DNA of 21,306 bases, taken from contig JAITCS010000115.1 in the NCBI GenBank assembly GCA_031282935.1, positions 1 to 21,306 on the forward strand, read 5' to 3'. Of this stretch, positions 7,578-15,189 are shown one piece after another. A model generated the notes under the pieces. That model was not told the DNA's origin. It made no database searches and was given only the letters and a program-made list of their open reading frames with translations. Position numbers and translations under genes: made by a program. This DNA comes from Cellulomonadaceae bacterium (GTDB taxonomy: Bacteria; Actinomycetota; Actinomycetes; Actinomycetales; Cellulomonadaceae). The number at the start of each line of letters is the position of its first letter. The stretch's first letter is position 1.

Positions 7578-7861
7578 TCATCTTCTTTTATCGCAGCCAA
7601 AATGGAATCTAGGTAAGCATTGTTTTTTGCGACCCTGGCTTGGGCTTGTGCGTTGAGCCTGTCTAGCCTTGCACGCTCTTTTGCTTTGGCGTTAAGTTCT
7701 GCCGCCTTTATGGCAATACAGCACGCTTCCTCGCGGCGGCGGGCTGGGGTGGGGATCAGCCGTAGTAGGCAGACAACTGCGATCAGCACGATTCCGACAA
7801 CGATGGAAACGATGGGCAACGATGACCCGCTGACCAGCAGATAGAACAACACCCATTCCAT
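7553..7861 (-). CDS. Small membrane protein with cytoplasmic coiled coil
   Basis: This 102-aa protein has one, or possibly two close, N-terminal hydrophobic segments (about residues 2-37: VLFYLLVSGSSLPIVSIVVG and IVLIAVVCLLRLI). They are followed by a basic stretch (PARRREE) and an Ala/Lys/Arg/Glu-rich helix (about 45-102) with coiled-coil character (NAKAKERARLDRLNAQAQAR). The positive-inside rule places the helix in the cytoplasm. No family or function is recognised. A -10 hexamer TATTGT 6 bases before ATG 7861 supports expression from a leaderless start. The Ala/Lys-rich helix could bind nucleic acid or a partner, but this is speculation. Confidence 0.65.
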   Translation of the reverse strand: MEWVLFYLLVSGSSLPIVSIVVGIVLIAVVCLLRLIPTPARRREEACCIAIKAAELNAKAKERARLDRLNAQAQARVAKNNAYLDSILAAIKEDDLEKLRTL

Positions 7862-7867
7862 ACCCCA

Positions 7868-7873
7868 ACAATA
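7868..7873 (-). promoter_or_regulatory. -10 hexamer for the 102-aa membrane protein
   Basis: The minus strand reads TATTGT-TGGGGT-ATG, spacer 6. Confidence 0.55.
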
Positions 7874-7944
7874 GCAGCCCTATGGCTTCACTTACTCGGA
7901 CGGAAAACAAATGAGTAACGGTATCGTGCGTCGGTCAACCCTAG

Positions 7945-8004
7945 ACTGCGCGGTTGCACCGCGCCCTTTAGCACGGCGGAGCCAGGAGGGCAGAAGCCTT
8001 AAAA
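7945..8004 (+). repeat. Dispersed repeat, family B
   Basis: The core GCGCGGT-TGC-ACCGCGC (7948-7964) is a 7-bp perfect stem. It is followed by CCTTTAGCAC, then a tail with GGCAGAAGCCTTAAAA. The copy at 17196-17258 shares the core and CCTTTAGCAC exactly. Confidence 0.7.
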
Positions 8005-8269
8005 GAATGCTCTGGCAAAAGCACTTAGTTACGGGCTACAGCACAAATTGGCCAAACGTCCTGCCACCGACCGGAGGCGCACCCATTCTGCGGTAACGCC
8101 CGCGTGCCCGTCCGGCGCTCCAGGCCCCGCACCCAGTACCCGCATCTCTACAAGCTCGACTCCTCGAACATCTTGCGCGCCCGTCTGGCCCCGCACGCTG
8201 GCGAGATTTTGTTCCACCTGAATTGCGCTGCCACCTGCGCGCCCGCCCGGCCTCGCGGCGCTGCGGGCA

Positions 8270-8275
8270 TAAACT
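8270..8275 (+). promoter_or_regulatory. -10 hexamer for leaderless pmt start
   Basis: TAAACT is followed by GTGGGC and GTG (8282), spacer 6. An in-frame TAA lies inside the hexamer, so the coding region cannot start further upstream. Confidence 0.55.
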
Positions 8276-8281
8276 GTGGGC

Positions 8282-11086
8282 GTGGGGCAGCACGAGCGAG
8301 CACGAGAACCAGGGGTGGAACCGACTTTCGTTGCGCCTGCCGACCTCGCCGTTGATTCTGAACTGGAACCCTTGGGGAGCGAAATTTCAAGTTCTGAAAC
8401 TTCTGGGGCGCGCGCCGCCACCCCCCATGCCACCGCAGCCGCTTTCCTCGCCGGGCTCGCCACACCCACCCCAGCGGTTGATGCGCAGGATTCTGCGCGC
8501 CCGCCTATCGAAACCCCGGACGACAACGTGGGTGGTTTCGATAGGCTGACGACTTTCCAAGACAACCTCGCCGCTTCGCAGGCATCACCCGTCCTTGTTG
8601 AAGTTGAAACCACTCCCGTCGTCCTCAAATCCGCGCCTGCCATTGTCGAGCCCGCACCCGATTTACCGCACGGCACGCCTATCCCGGCGGTTGACGCGCA
8701 GGATTCTACGCGCCCGCCTGTCGAAACCCCGAACGACAACGTGGGTGGTTTCGATAGGCTGACGACTTTCCAAGACCGCCCCGGCGCTACGCAGGCATCG
8801 CCCGTCCATGTTGAAGTTGAAAACACTCCCGTCGTCCTCAAATCCGCGCCCGCCTTTGTCGAACGCGCGCCGCACGCATCGCTCGCCACGCCGACCCCGG
8901 CGGTTGACGCGCAGTATTCTGCGCGCCCGCATGTCGACACCCCGGACGACAATGTGGGTGGTTTCGACAGGCTCAACCATCGGACGACTTTCCTAGACAA
9001 CCTCGCCGCTCCGCAGGTATCGGCCGTCCTTGCTAAACCTGATACCACTCCCGTCGTCCTCGAACCTATGCCCGTCGTCGTCGAATACGCGCCCGTTATT
9101 CTTGAAACCTCCACGCCCCGCCCCGACGAGGGCCTCCAAGACCGTCTGCTGCTCAGACTCCTTGGCGCCCGCACCCTTGCATTGCAGACAATCAGCACTC
9201 GCGTGCGCAACTGGGATTTGATTGCTACGGCAGTGATTGTGCTGGTCGCAGCCGTTTTGCGCTTCTGGCACCTGGGGCGGCCCGACACGCTGGTGTTCGA
9301 CGAAACCTACTACGTCAAGGACGCCTACACCTTGTGGCGCAACGGGTTTGAGTCGCAGTGGCCGGACGACCCGAACCCGGCCTTTGAGGCGGGCAACGTT
9401 TCGACATACTTGAACTCGGCGGCGTTCGTGGTTCACCCGCAGGTCGGTAAGTGGTTGATTGCACTCGGCATGATGGCGGGAGGCGGCCCGACGCACCCCT
9501 TCGCGTGGCGGCTTGCGAACGCGGTGTTCGGCGTGCTAGCGGTTTGGCTGGTGAGCCGCATCGCGCGTCGGCTGTTCGCTTCGACCGAGATAGGGCTTAT
9601 TGCGGGCCTGCTCATGGCGGTGGACGGCGGCGCCATTGCGCACTCGCGCACCGCCCTGCTGGATCAGTTTGTCATGGTGTTTGTGCTCGCCGCTTTCGGG
9701 GCGCTGCTGCTTGACCGTGAACAGGCGCGGCGGCGCCTCGCGGCCCGCTCCGCTTTGGCGTATCGACAGGGCGGGCATGGTTCTGGTGGGCTTGCTCAGG
9801 GCGGCGGCTGGTTCCCGGCTTTGGCGGCTCGCGCTGCCTTGTTGCGCGGGGGGCCGTGGTTAGGGTTCCGCTGGTGGCGCCTCCTGGCCGGGGTGCTCTT
9901 GGGGCTGGCCGCCGGGGTGAAATGGTCGGGCATTTACTTCTTGGCGGTCTTTGGGCTGCTCACGGTGCTTTGGGATTTGATGGCGCGGCGGGCGGTTGCT
10001 CGGGAGATTTATTCAGGTGTTGCATCGTTCCAGCGTGGGGTGGGCGTGATGCTGCCGAAAAGTGGCCCGGTGGTTTCGACGGCCGGTGCCCCGGTGGTTT
10101 CGACAGGCTCAACCAACAGGGGCATGGTTTCGGTGACCGACGCAGCCCGAGCGGAGCGTTCGCTTGCGTACTCTACCGAGGGCCAGGAGGGAATAGGGAG
10201 CGCAGCGACCGCCACGGGCTCAACCACCGGGATTGGCTCAACCAGCGCTATCGGGTGGGGGTTGCTTAAGGATGGGCTGACCGCGTTCCTGACGATGGTG
10301 CCCGCCGCAGCGCTTACTTACCTGCTCACGTGGTTCTCGTGGCTGCGCACCCCCGGCGCTTGGGGGCGGCACTGGGCGTCCGACAACCCGACCGAGGGCG
10401 TCCAATGGCTGCCGCCCGTGCTGCGCAGCCTGTGGCATTACCACACGGACATGTGGAGCTTTCACACCACCCTTTCGGTGGAGCACGCTTACGCTTCCAG
10501 CCCTCTCACCTGGCTCATCCAGTGGCGGCCCACGCTGTTCTTCTGGCAGGGCGGCGAGGACGCGGCGGCCTATGCCGGTTGCGAGGGGCTAACGAATTGT
10601 GTGATGAGCGTTCACTCATTGGGGAACCCACTCTTGTGGTGGCTGGCGTTTGCGGCCCTGCTCGCTGTGGCTTTCGGGGTGGTGCGCCGCGATTGGCGGG
10701 CACTCGCTGCGTTGTCGGGCGTAATTGCGGGATGGGCGCCGTGGTTGCTACACATGGATCGCACGATTTTCGCGTTCTATTCGATAGTGTTCACGCCGTG
10801 GATGATCTTCACACTGTGCTATGTCTTTATGCTACTGCTTGAGGCCGGACAGCACCGGCAACCAAGTGTTGGCCCCGGCGGCTACGAGCGCTATGAACGC
10901 TACCAACGCTACGGCACCAATGCTGGCGCGCTTTGGCTCGCGGCCCCAACGGCGTCGAAGGTCGCCATCGTCGCAATTCTGGCCTTGATTGTGTTTGTGA
11001 CAATCCTGTTCTACCCCATCTGGACGGCCACACCCATCGAATACGACCGATGGCACCGCCTGATGTGGCTGCCCTCGTGGATTTAG
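8282..11086 (+). CDS. pmt: Protein O-mannosyltransferase with repeat-expanded N-terminus
   Basis: This 934-aa polytopic membrane enzyme of the PMT family (GT39) would move mannose from polyprenyl-phosphate-mannose onto Ser/Thr of secreted proteins. The catalytic core starts near residue 305 (WDLIATAVIVLVAAVLRFWHL) and carries the acidic DE pair in VFDETYYVKDAYTLW. About ten membrane segments follow, including WKLIAL-like and AGVKWSGIYFLAVFGLL stretches. The C-terminal part has HTDMWSFHTTL, MDRTIFAFYSIVFTPW and the tail WHRLMWLPSWI. Two oddities stand out. The first 300 residues are mostly three in-frame 71-residue repeats rich in Pro/Thr/Val, absent from the family as I know it. Residues about 594-658 are a second low-complexity insert made of dispersed repeat DNA, in a loop between membrane segments. 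The start follows a leaderless GTG. Confidence 0.9.
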   Translation: MGQHERAREPGVEPTFVAPADLAVDSELEPLGSEISSSETSGARAATPHATAAAFLAGLATPTPAVDAQDSARPPIETPDDNVGGFDRLTTFQDNLAASQASPVLVEVETTPVVLKSAPAIVEPAPDLPHGTPIPAVDAQDSTRPPVETPNDNVGGFDRLTTFQDRPGATQASPVHVEVENTPVVLKSAPAFVERAPHASLATPTPAVDAQYSARPHVDTPDDNVGGFDRLNHRTTFLDNLAAPQVSAVLAKPDTTPVVLEPMPVVVEYAPVILETSTPRPDEGLQDRLLLRLLGARTLALQTISTRVRNWDLIATAVIVLVAAVLRFWHLGRPDTLVFDETYYVKDAYTLWRNGFESQWPDDPNPAFEAGNVSTYLNSAAFVVHPQVGKWLIALGMMAGGGPTHPFAWRLANAVFGVLAVWLVSRIARRLFASTEIGLIAGLLMAVDGGAIAHSRTALLDQFVMVFVLAAFGALLLDREQARRRLAARSALAYRQGGHGSGGLAQGGGWFPALAARAALLRGGPWLGFRWWRLLAGVLLGLAAGVKWSGIYFLAVFGLLTVLWDLMARRAVAREIYSGVASFQRGVGVMLPKSGPVVSTAGAPVVSTGSTNRGMVSVTDAARAERSLAYSTEGQEGIGSAATATGSTTGIGSTSAIGWGLLKDGLTAFLTMVPAAALTYLLTWFSWLRTPGAWGRHWASDNPTEGVQWLPPVLRSLWHYHTDMWSFHTTLSVEHAYASSPLTWLIQWRPTLFFWQGGEDAAAYAGCEGLTNCVMSVHSLGNPLLWWLAFAALLAVAFGVVRRDWRALAALSGVIAGWAPWLLHMDRTIFAFYSIVFTPWMIFTLCYVFMLLLEAGQHRQPSVGPGGYERYERYQRYGTNAGALWLAAPTASKVAIVAILALIVFVTILFYPIWTATPIEYDRWHRLMWLPSWI
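8474..9113 (+). repeat. Three 213-bp in-frame tandem repeats within pmt
   Basis: Units start at the conserved GCGGTTGA sequence at 8474, 8687 and 8900, an exact 213-bp period (71 codons). Each encodes AVDAQ-S-RP--TP-DNVGGF with DRL, then TPVVLKSAP-like blocks. Unit 3 has a 9-base insertion (NHR). Each unit contains a family A copy (8531-8550, 8744-8763, 8957-8978). In unit 1, CCTATCGAAACC (8504-8515) and GGTTTCGATAGG (8534-8545) are perfect inverted arms. Confidence 0.85.
10069..10114 (+). repeat. Two family A copies in pmt
   Basis: A diverged copy (GGTGGTTTCGACGGCCGG, from 10069) is followed by an exact core GGTTTCGACAGGCTCAACC (10096-10114). They encode VVSTAGAPVVSTGSTN, a different frame from the FDRL seen in the 5' repeats. 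Confidence 0.75.
10119..10230 (+). repeat. Long dispersed repeat, family C, inside pmt
   Basis: It matches the intergenic copy at 6376-6481: GGTTTCGGTGACCGACGCAG at one end and CCAGGAGGGAATAGGGAGCG, spacer, GGCTCAACCACCGG at the other. Here it is read through in frame (MVSVTDAARAERSLAYSTEG). Confidence 0.8.
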
Positions 11087-11122
11087 GTCGCCTCGAATAA
11101 CCGAAAAACCGGGGGGCGCAGC

Positions 11123-12622
11123 CTAATTCCCAGCCGCCGCACCCAACGTGTCCACCAAACCTTGCGGCGCGCCCTGCCCGGCCATTAATTCGTTGATGGC
11201 CTGATTCATGGGCGTGGCAATCTGGGTGCCAAATAGCACGTCAAACCAAGGCACCACATAGGTTGCCTGCGAAATGGCCTGGTACTGGTTCGCCAGAATC
11301 GAGTTGCTCAGGTTCGCCCCGGCCACCGTGTTGGTGGGGGCCAACTGCACGGTTTCGGCGAACCGCGCCTGCACGCTGTCACTCATTATGTACGCGAGCA
11401 AGGCCGCCGCCGCGTCCGACCGCGCCTGCGAGCCGAGCGTCGGGTTCAGCACAGAAAACCCGTCCCCACCGGCCATGATGTTCTCAACTCCGGGCCGCCC
11501 CGAAATCGGAGGGAAAGGATACCAAGCCAGATAGCCGGGGATTTCCGCGTTATCGCCAACCGCGTCCGCCATCGCGCGCCCGCCCCACGGCCCGGTCAGC
11601 TCCATCGCCGCCGCCCCGGAGGCCACGCGCCCCGCCGCCGAATCGGCGCCCACCTGCGCACCCGTGGTCTGCCAGTCCGAATTGAACGCGTCATGATCCA
11701 TGATCTCCTGCAAGGCGTCACCGGCCTGCACCCAACACGGGTCTGAGAAATCGTGCAAATCCCCCGCCGCACTCAAGGCGTCCGGCGAGCAGGTTTTCGT
11801 GGCTGCCGCGTACCACCACCAGGCGGCGGGCCAGTTGTCGCCACCGCCAACGGCCACGGGCGTGATGTTGTGATCGGAAAGGGACGCCCACATGTGGAAA
11901 AGACCGGAGATGTCGGTGGGCCAATCCACGGTTCCAGATTCGACGTTACCGCTGGCGTCCAACTGGGCGTCTTGCACCAGACCGGCATCGTTGAGCGCGT
12001 TGAGGTTCACCCAGAACCCGGCTGGCCCGTAAGTGTAGGGCAGCCCGTATTGCTCCGCGTCTATGGCCCAACCCGCTTTGACCGGGTCGCTGACGTTGGC
12101 GATGGTGGGGGCCAAAACCTGAGTGATGTCCCAGGCCACGCCCTGATTCGCCCAGTCGCGCAGCTCGCCGCCGCCCCAACTTTGGAACAGGTCGGGGGCG
12201 CTGTCGTTGCCTTGTTCCACGTGAAACGCGGTGGGGAGCACGGTGTTGCGCAGCGTTTCGTTCTGCACCGGCTGCACGGTCACGTTCACGCCAGGGTGAT
12301 CCGCCATGAACTCGTCGGCCACAGTTTGCCAGAAACCGCGCAACGGCTCGTTGACCCCGTTGTGAACCCAAGTAATGTAGGCAGGTTCCAGGGGGCTGGT
12401 GAGGTTGGTGCCCGCAATTTGGCCGCCGCCGTTATTGGTACCTTGCCCGCCGCCGCCGTTGGCGTTGTTGTTGGTGGCTTGACCGCCGCCGTTGCCGCTA
12501 TTGTTGGTGGCTTGACCGCCGCCATTTGAGCAGCCGACAGCGCCGAGAGCAAACATGAGCGCCGCCGCAATCAGCCCAGCGCTGCGTCGTCGGGGTGCGT
12601 TCTGAAACCGATGGTCCGCCAC
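11123..12622 (-). CDS. Extracellular substrate-binding lipoprotein (ABC-type)
   Basis: The 499-aa protein looks like a family 1 extracellular solute-binding protein, a class that delivers sugars or similar solutes to an ABC importer. It has a signal peptide ending in the lipobox ALGAVGC (Cys31, lipid attachment). A Gly/Asn/Gln linker follows with repeats of GGGQATNN (about 34-68), then ITWVHNGVNEPLRGFWQTVA, EFMADHPGVNVTVQP, AAMELTGPWGGRAMAD and ENIMAGGDGFSVLN, typical two-lobe fold segments. No permease or ATPase lies nearby, so this is an orphan binding protein whose transporter must lie elsewhere if it exists. GTG 12622 is chosen because TAGGCT ends 6 bases upstream. Positions 12213-12228 carry a parS-like sequence within the coding region. 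The substrate is not identifiable. Confidence 0.88.
   Translation of the reverse strand: MADHRFQNAPRRRSAGLIAAALMFALGAVGCSNGGGQATNNSGNGGGQATNNNANGGGGQGTNNGGGQIAGTNLTSPLEPAYITWVHNGVNEPLRGFWQTVADEFMADHPGVNVTVQPVQNETLRNTVLPTAFHVEQGNDSAPDLFQSWGGGELRDWANQGVAWDITQVLAPTIANVSDPVKAGWAIDAEQYGLPYTYGPAGFWVNLNALNDAGLVQDAQLDASGNVESGTVDWPTDISGLFHMWASLSDHNITPVAVGGGDNWPAAWWWYAAATKTCSPDALSAAGDLHDFSDPCWVQAGDALQEIMDHDAFNSDWQTTGAQVGADSAAGRVASGAAAMELTGPWGGRAMADAVGDNAEIPGYLAWYPFPPISGRPGVENIMAGGDGFSVLNPTLGSQARSDAAAALLAYIMSDSVQARFAETVQLAPTNTVAGANLSNSILANQYQAISQATYVVPWFDVLFGTQIATPMNQAINELMAGQGAPQGLVDTLGAAAGN
12213..12228. other. parS-like site inside the binding-protein gene
   Basis: It reads TGTTCCACGTGAAACG. Fourteen bases, GTTCCACGTGAAAC, match the bacterial parS consensus TGTTTCACGTGAAACA except one T-to-C change. 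The same 14-mer occurs at 20991-21004 in another reading frame. Confidence 0.7.
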
Positions 12623-12628
12623 ACCCCG

Positions 12629-12634
12629 AGCCTA
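12629..12634 (-). promoter_or_regulatory. -10 hexamer for the binding-protein gene
   Basis: The minus strand reads TAGGCT-CGGGGT-GTG, spacer 6, with GTG at 12622. Confidence 0.55.
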
Positions 12635-12667
12635 CCTAAAAACGTGGCGAAGCGCGCCCGATAACGC

Positions 12668-13537
12668 CTACCAACTAACGTGTTTCTTTTGGATTTCGGC
12701 CAGTTCCGACGTTCCTTTCAAGGCCAAGTCCAGCAGGGCATTCAGTTCGGCGCGGTCAAAGGGCACGCCCTCAGCGGTGCCTTGCACCTCAACGAAATCA
12801 CCGGAGCCAGTGACCACCACGTTCATGTCGGTTTCGGCGCGGACATCCTCAACATAGGGCAGGTCCAGCATGGGGACGCCGTCAATTATGCCCACTGAAA
12901 TCGCGGCCACGGAATCTTTGAGCACCATGGCGTTGCGCTTTACTAGGCCGTTGTTTTTGGCCCAATTCACGGCCTGCGCTAGTGCCAAAAAGGCGCCCGT
13001 AATCGCTGCGGTGCGCGTGCCGCCATCGGCCTGCAAAACATCGCAGTCTATGACAATAGTATTCTCGCCCAACTCGTTCACGTCAATAGCCGCGCGCAGA
13101 GCTCGGCCAATTAACCTCGAAATTTCATGCGTGCGCCCGCCCACCTTGCCTTTTACCGATTCGCGGTCTGATCGAGTGTGTGTGGCGCGCGGCAGCATCG
13201 CGTACTCAGCCGTAACCCAGCCGCTGCCGGAGCCCTTCTTCCAGCGCGGCACGCCCTCTGTGAACGACGCGGCGCACAAAACCCTTGTGTTGCCGAACTC
13301 AATCAGCGCCGAGCCCTCGGCCGCATCGAGCCAGCCCAGCGTCACCTTGACCGGGCGCAACTCGTCGGGACGCCTGCCGTCAGCTCGGAACCCGGTGTTT
13401 GGCGCTTTGTTTGCTTGCCATTCGTTGGCCTGGTCTGCTCCAGTCTGCTCTGCGGCGGCCTGCGCTGCGTTGTCTGGCCCCCCGTTTTCCCGACCTTCGC
13501 TCGCCAACAAACCCGCTGTCAATTCCTGCTCACTCAT
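12668..13537 (-). CDS. rph: Ribonuclease PH with N-terminal extension
   Basis: The 289-aa phosphorolytic 3'-5' exoribonuclease would trim tRNA 3' ends. The core begins at [20 protein letters not shown] (about residue 50). Motifs include [70 protein letters not shown] and [20 protein letters not shown]. The usual length is about 240 residues. The first 48 residues ([19 protein letters not shown] and an Ala/Gln/Asn-rich run) are extra and probably disordered. They appear to be translated because TATGGT ends 6 bases before ATG 13537, but a start nearer the core has not been excluded. It forms a separate transcript from the binding-protein gene. Confidence 0.95.
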   Translation of the reverse strand: MSEQELTAGLLASEGRENGGPDNAAQAAAEQTGADQANEWQANKAPNTGFRADGRRPDELRPVKVTLGWLDAAEGSALIEFGNTRVLCAASFTEGVPRWKKGSGSGWVTAEYAMLPRATHTRSDRESVKGKVGGRTHEISRLIGRALRAAIDVNELGENTIVIDCDVLQADGGTRTAAITGAFLALAQAVNWAKNNGLVKRNAMVLKDSVAAISVGIIDGVPMLDLPYVEDVRAETDMNVVVTGSGDFVEVQGTAEGVPFDRAELNALLDLALKGTSELAEIQKKHVSW

Positions 13538-13543
13538 ACCGCG

Positions 13544-13549
13544 ACCATA
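13544..13549 (-). promoter_or_regulatory. -10 hexamer for leaderless rph start
   Basis: The minus strand reads TATGGT-CGCGGT-ATG, spacer 6. It supports the extended RNase PH start. Confidence 0.6.
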
Positions 13550-13665
13550 CCGCCTTTGAGCGCGGGCGCATAAGTGCGCTGCGCAAACATGGCCCGTTTC
13601 GGCTCTAACTATCCTAAATAACCTCGTTGAACTGCCTGATCTTGCTAGGAACTGCCGAAAACTCG

Positions 13666-14253
13666 TTAAACCAGCCGCCCCAGGTGCGCAATCGCCTGCT
13701 TCACCAAGGCGCCCTGCCCATCGGAGAACTCCTCTTGCACCCGCTGCGACAGCGCCGCCTCCGGCGAAAGCCAGTCAATCTGCACCGCGTCCTGCCTCGG
13801 GTGGCAATCCCCCGCCACCGGCACGATGTAACACAGCGCAATGGCGTGTTGGCGAGGGTCGAAAAACGGTGTGATGCCGGGGGTTGGGAAGTATTCGGCG
13901 ACGGTGAACGGCTGCGGGGTGGCCGGAATTGCGGGCAAGGCGTGCGGGCCGAGGTCGGTTTCGATGTGGCGCACTAAAGCGTCACGCACCCGCTCGTGGT
14001 ACAGCACTCGCCCGGCCACGATGGCGCGAGTTAGCCCCTGGGCGGCCATTTTCAGCAGGACGCCGACTTCCAAGACATCGCCCGCCGAATCCACCCGGAT
14101 GGGCACGGCGTTCACGTACACGAGCGGCAACTGCGCTCGCACCACGGCAATGTCGCCATCGGTGAGCCAGCCCGAAGTGGGCTGGGCGGTGTGTTGCACG
14201 TCCCAACCGTCCGGGCGCCAATTCGGGTTCGGCATTTCGGCGGCGGCTGTCAT
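13666..14253 (-). CDS. DUF4916 NUDIX-like hydrolase family protein
   Basis: The 195-aa protein matches the actinobacterial DUF4916 group, related to NUDIX hydrolases. Recognisable segments are [40 protein letters not shown] with [35 protein letters not shown] and [18 protein letters not shown], ending in [19 protein letters not shown] and [12 protein letters not shown] see no canonical GX5EX7REUXEEXGU NUDIX box, so catalysis is unproved. The start is well supported: AAGGAGA lies a few bases before ATG 14253. It is divergent from the thioredoxin gene. Biological role unknown. Confidence 0.88.
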   Translation of the reverse strand: MTAAAEMPNPNWRPDGWDVQHTAQPTSGWLTDGDIAVVRAQLPLVYVNAVPIRVDSAGDVLEVGVLLKMAAQGLTRAIVAGRVLYHERVRDALVRHIETDLGPHALPAIPATPQPFTVAEYFPTPGITPFFDPRQHAIALCYIVPVAGDCHPRQDAVQIDWLSPEAALSQRVQEEFSDGQGALVKQAIAHLGRLV

Positions 14254-14257
14254 CGGC

Positions 14258-14264
14258 TCTCCTT
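14258..14264 (-). promoter_or_regulatory. Shine-Dalgarno of DUF4916 gene
   Basis: AAGGAGA on the minus strand, 4 bases before ATG 14253. It is one of the few strong ribosome-binding sites in a window dominated by leaderless starts. Confidence 0.65.
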
Positions 14265-14370
14265 GCTATTCATTGTGGTTGTGCTTGTGTATGTACTTGG
14301 GCGGCGCAGTTGTGATGTTACCCTGGCGTTCGGTGGCGGCTCTCCCCTATCGCAACTCTACCTTTTGGCG

Positions 14371-14376
14371 TAGGGT
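14371..14376 (+). promoter_or_regulatory. -10 hexamer for leaderless thioredoxin start
   Basis: TAGGGT is followed by TCTGTAT and ATG (14384), spacer 7. It fixes the start; longer in-frame readings that extend upstream to 13841 run through the DUF4916 gene and are artefacts. Confidence 0.6.
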
Positions 14377-14383
14377 TCTGTAT

Positions 14384-14743
14384 ATGGCAATTACCGAACT
14401 GACCAATGATAATTTCGAATCCGTTGTGAAGCAGCCGGGCATCGTGGCGGTGGACTTCTGGGCGTCTTGGTGCGGGCCGTGCCGTATGTTCAGCCCAATT
14501 TTCGACAAGTCGGCCGAGGCAAACCCGGACATTGTCCATGCCAAGGTGGACACCGAGGCCCAGCAGCAACTCGCGGCAGGGTGCGGCATTAACTCAATTC
14601 CCACCTTGATGATTTTCCGTGACGGCGTTTTGGTGTTCAACCAGGCTGGCGCCTTGCCCTCCCCTGCGCTCGCCGATGTGCTCAACAAGGTAAAGGGCCT
14701 GGACATGAACGATGTCAAAGCCAAGATGGCCGCGAATGTTTAA
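14384..14743 (+). CDS. trxA: Thioredoxin
   Basis: The 119-aa cytoplasmic disulfide reductase has the active site FWASWCGPCRMF (C30, C33) and the cis-proline loop SIPTLMIFRDG. It has the usual thioredoxin fold size with a short C-terminal tail (KGLDMNDVKAKMAANV) and no signal peptide. It would donate electrons to reductases, peroxiredoxins (a Bcp-type one lies at 16189-16941) and other substrates. It overlaps the next gene by 8 bases, which suggests an operon with a small membrane protein. Confidence 0.93.
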   Translation: MAITELTNDNFESVVKQPGIVAVDFWASWCGPCRMFSPIFDKSAEANPDIVHAKVDTEAQQQLAAGCGINSIPTLMIFRDGVLVFNQAGALPSPALADVLNKVKGLDMNDVKAKMAANV

Positions 14744-15101
14744 CCTTAGTATAGGTTACGGCTGGCTGAACCTGGCCGCCTTGGCGTTGGGGATTATCGC
14801 CTGGATAATCCCCATCATCATCCTGGCGTCCAAGCGCGACACCCTTTTCGCGCGCCACGGGCACGGCATTTGGGGCGTTTCCATCATGATCAGCCTGGGG
14901 GCGTGCGCCTTAGCGCTGTTTTTGCAGATTCTGTACCAGAACTACTTGGTCACCATCCAAGACTGGGCGGCGCTCATGGACACCACCGGCGCCGTGGTTA
15001 TCGTTTCCGGGGTACTGCTGCTGGTGACCTTGGCGCTAAACATCGCCGTGATCATCCGCCACCTCACCCATACCCGCAAAAACCGCGCCGCCCTCCCCTG
15101 A
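14736..15101 (+). CDS. Small conserved-looking integral membrane protein
   Basis: This 121-aa protein has about three membrane segments: WLNLAALALGIIAWIIPIII (near the N-terminus), GVSIMISLGACALALFLQIL, and AVVIVSGVLLLVTLALNIAV followed by a basic tail (RHLTHTRKNRAA). I do not assign a function. ATG 14736 overlaps the thioredoxin stop codon (ATGTTTAA), so translational coupling is likely and a longer start at 14712 would put extra basic residues (MSKPRWPR) ahead of the first segment. Its context suggests a redox-linked or envelope role, but that is only inference. Confidence 0.75.
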   Translation: MFNLSIGYGWLNLAALALGIIAWIIPIIILASKRDTLFARHGHGIWGVSIMISLGACALALFLQILYQNYLVTIQDWAALMDTTGAVVIVSGVLLLVTLALNIAVIIRHLTHTRKNRAALP

Positions 15102-15157
15102 GTCCTAGCCTCGTTGGCGCCACCCTCCCCTAATCCACACGCACCCTACGCTGATCC

Positions 15158-15172
15158 GTCGGGTGGGCCGAC
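15158..15172 (+). terminator. Possible weak hairpin terminator
   Basis: GTCGG-gtggg-CCGAC forms a 5-bp stem, followed by CTTTAG. It is in the convergent gap between the membrane-protein gene and the antitoxin gene. It is too short to be sure of. Confidence 0.25.
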
Positions 15173-15189
15173 CTTTAGCCGAGGTAATG

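Larger units (their letters stand above)
7862..8269. other. Gene-poor gap
   Basis: I find no convincing gene here. It holds the -10 of the gene at 7553-7861 and a family B palindrome (7945-8004). Frames present are short or built from the repeat. The rest (8005-8269) is GC-rich with no clear promoter except the pmt -10 hexamer that follows. Confidence 0.5.

Noticed and set aside
7911..8096. Plus-strand 61-codon frame divergent from the 102-aa ORF
   Set aside because: It reads through a family B palindrome and a GC-rich stretch and has no protein-like pattern. A weak GGA upstream is not enough.
8029..9288. Long open minus-strand frame (419 codons) opposite the pmt repeats
   Set aside because: It is Ser/Arg/Gly-biased, follows the antisense of the tandem repeats, has no promoter or ribosome-binding site, and the plus-strand frame continues into a clear mannosyltransferase.
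10327..10340. Third parS-like site (CTCACGTGGTTC in pmt)
   Set aside because: Only about 9 of 14 positions match the parS core. It is just a CACGTG word in GC-rich coding sequence.
13841..14383. Longer start for thioredoxin
   Set aside because: The extra 181 codons run antisense to the DUF4916 gene and have no homology. The -10 hexamer at 14371 fixes the start at 14384.
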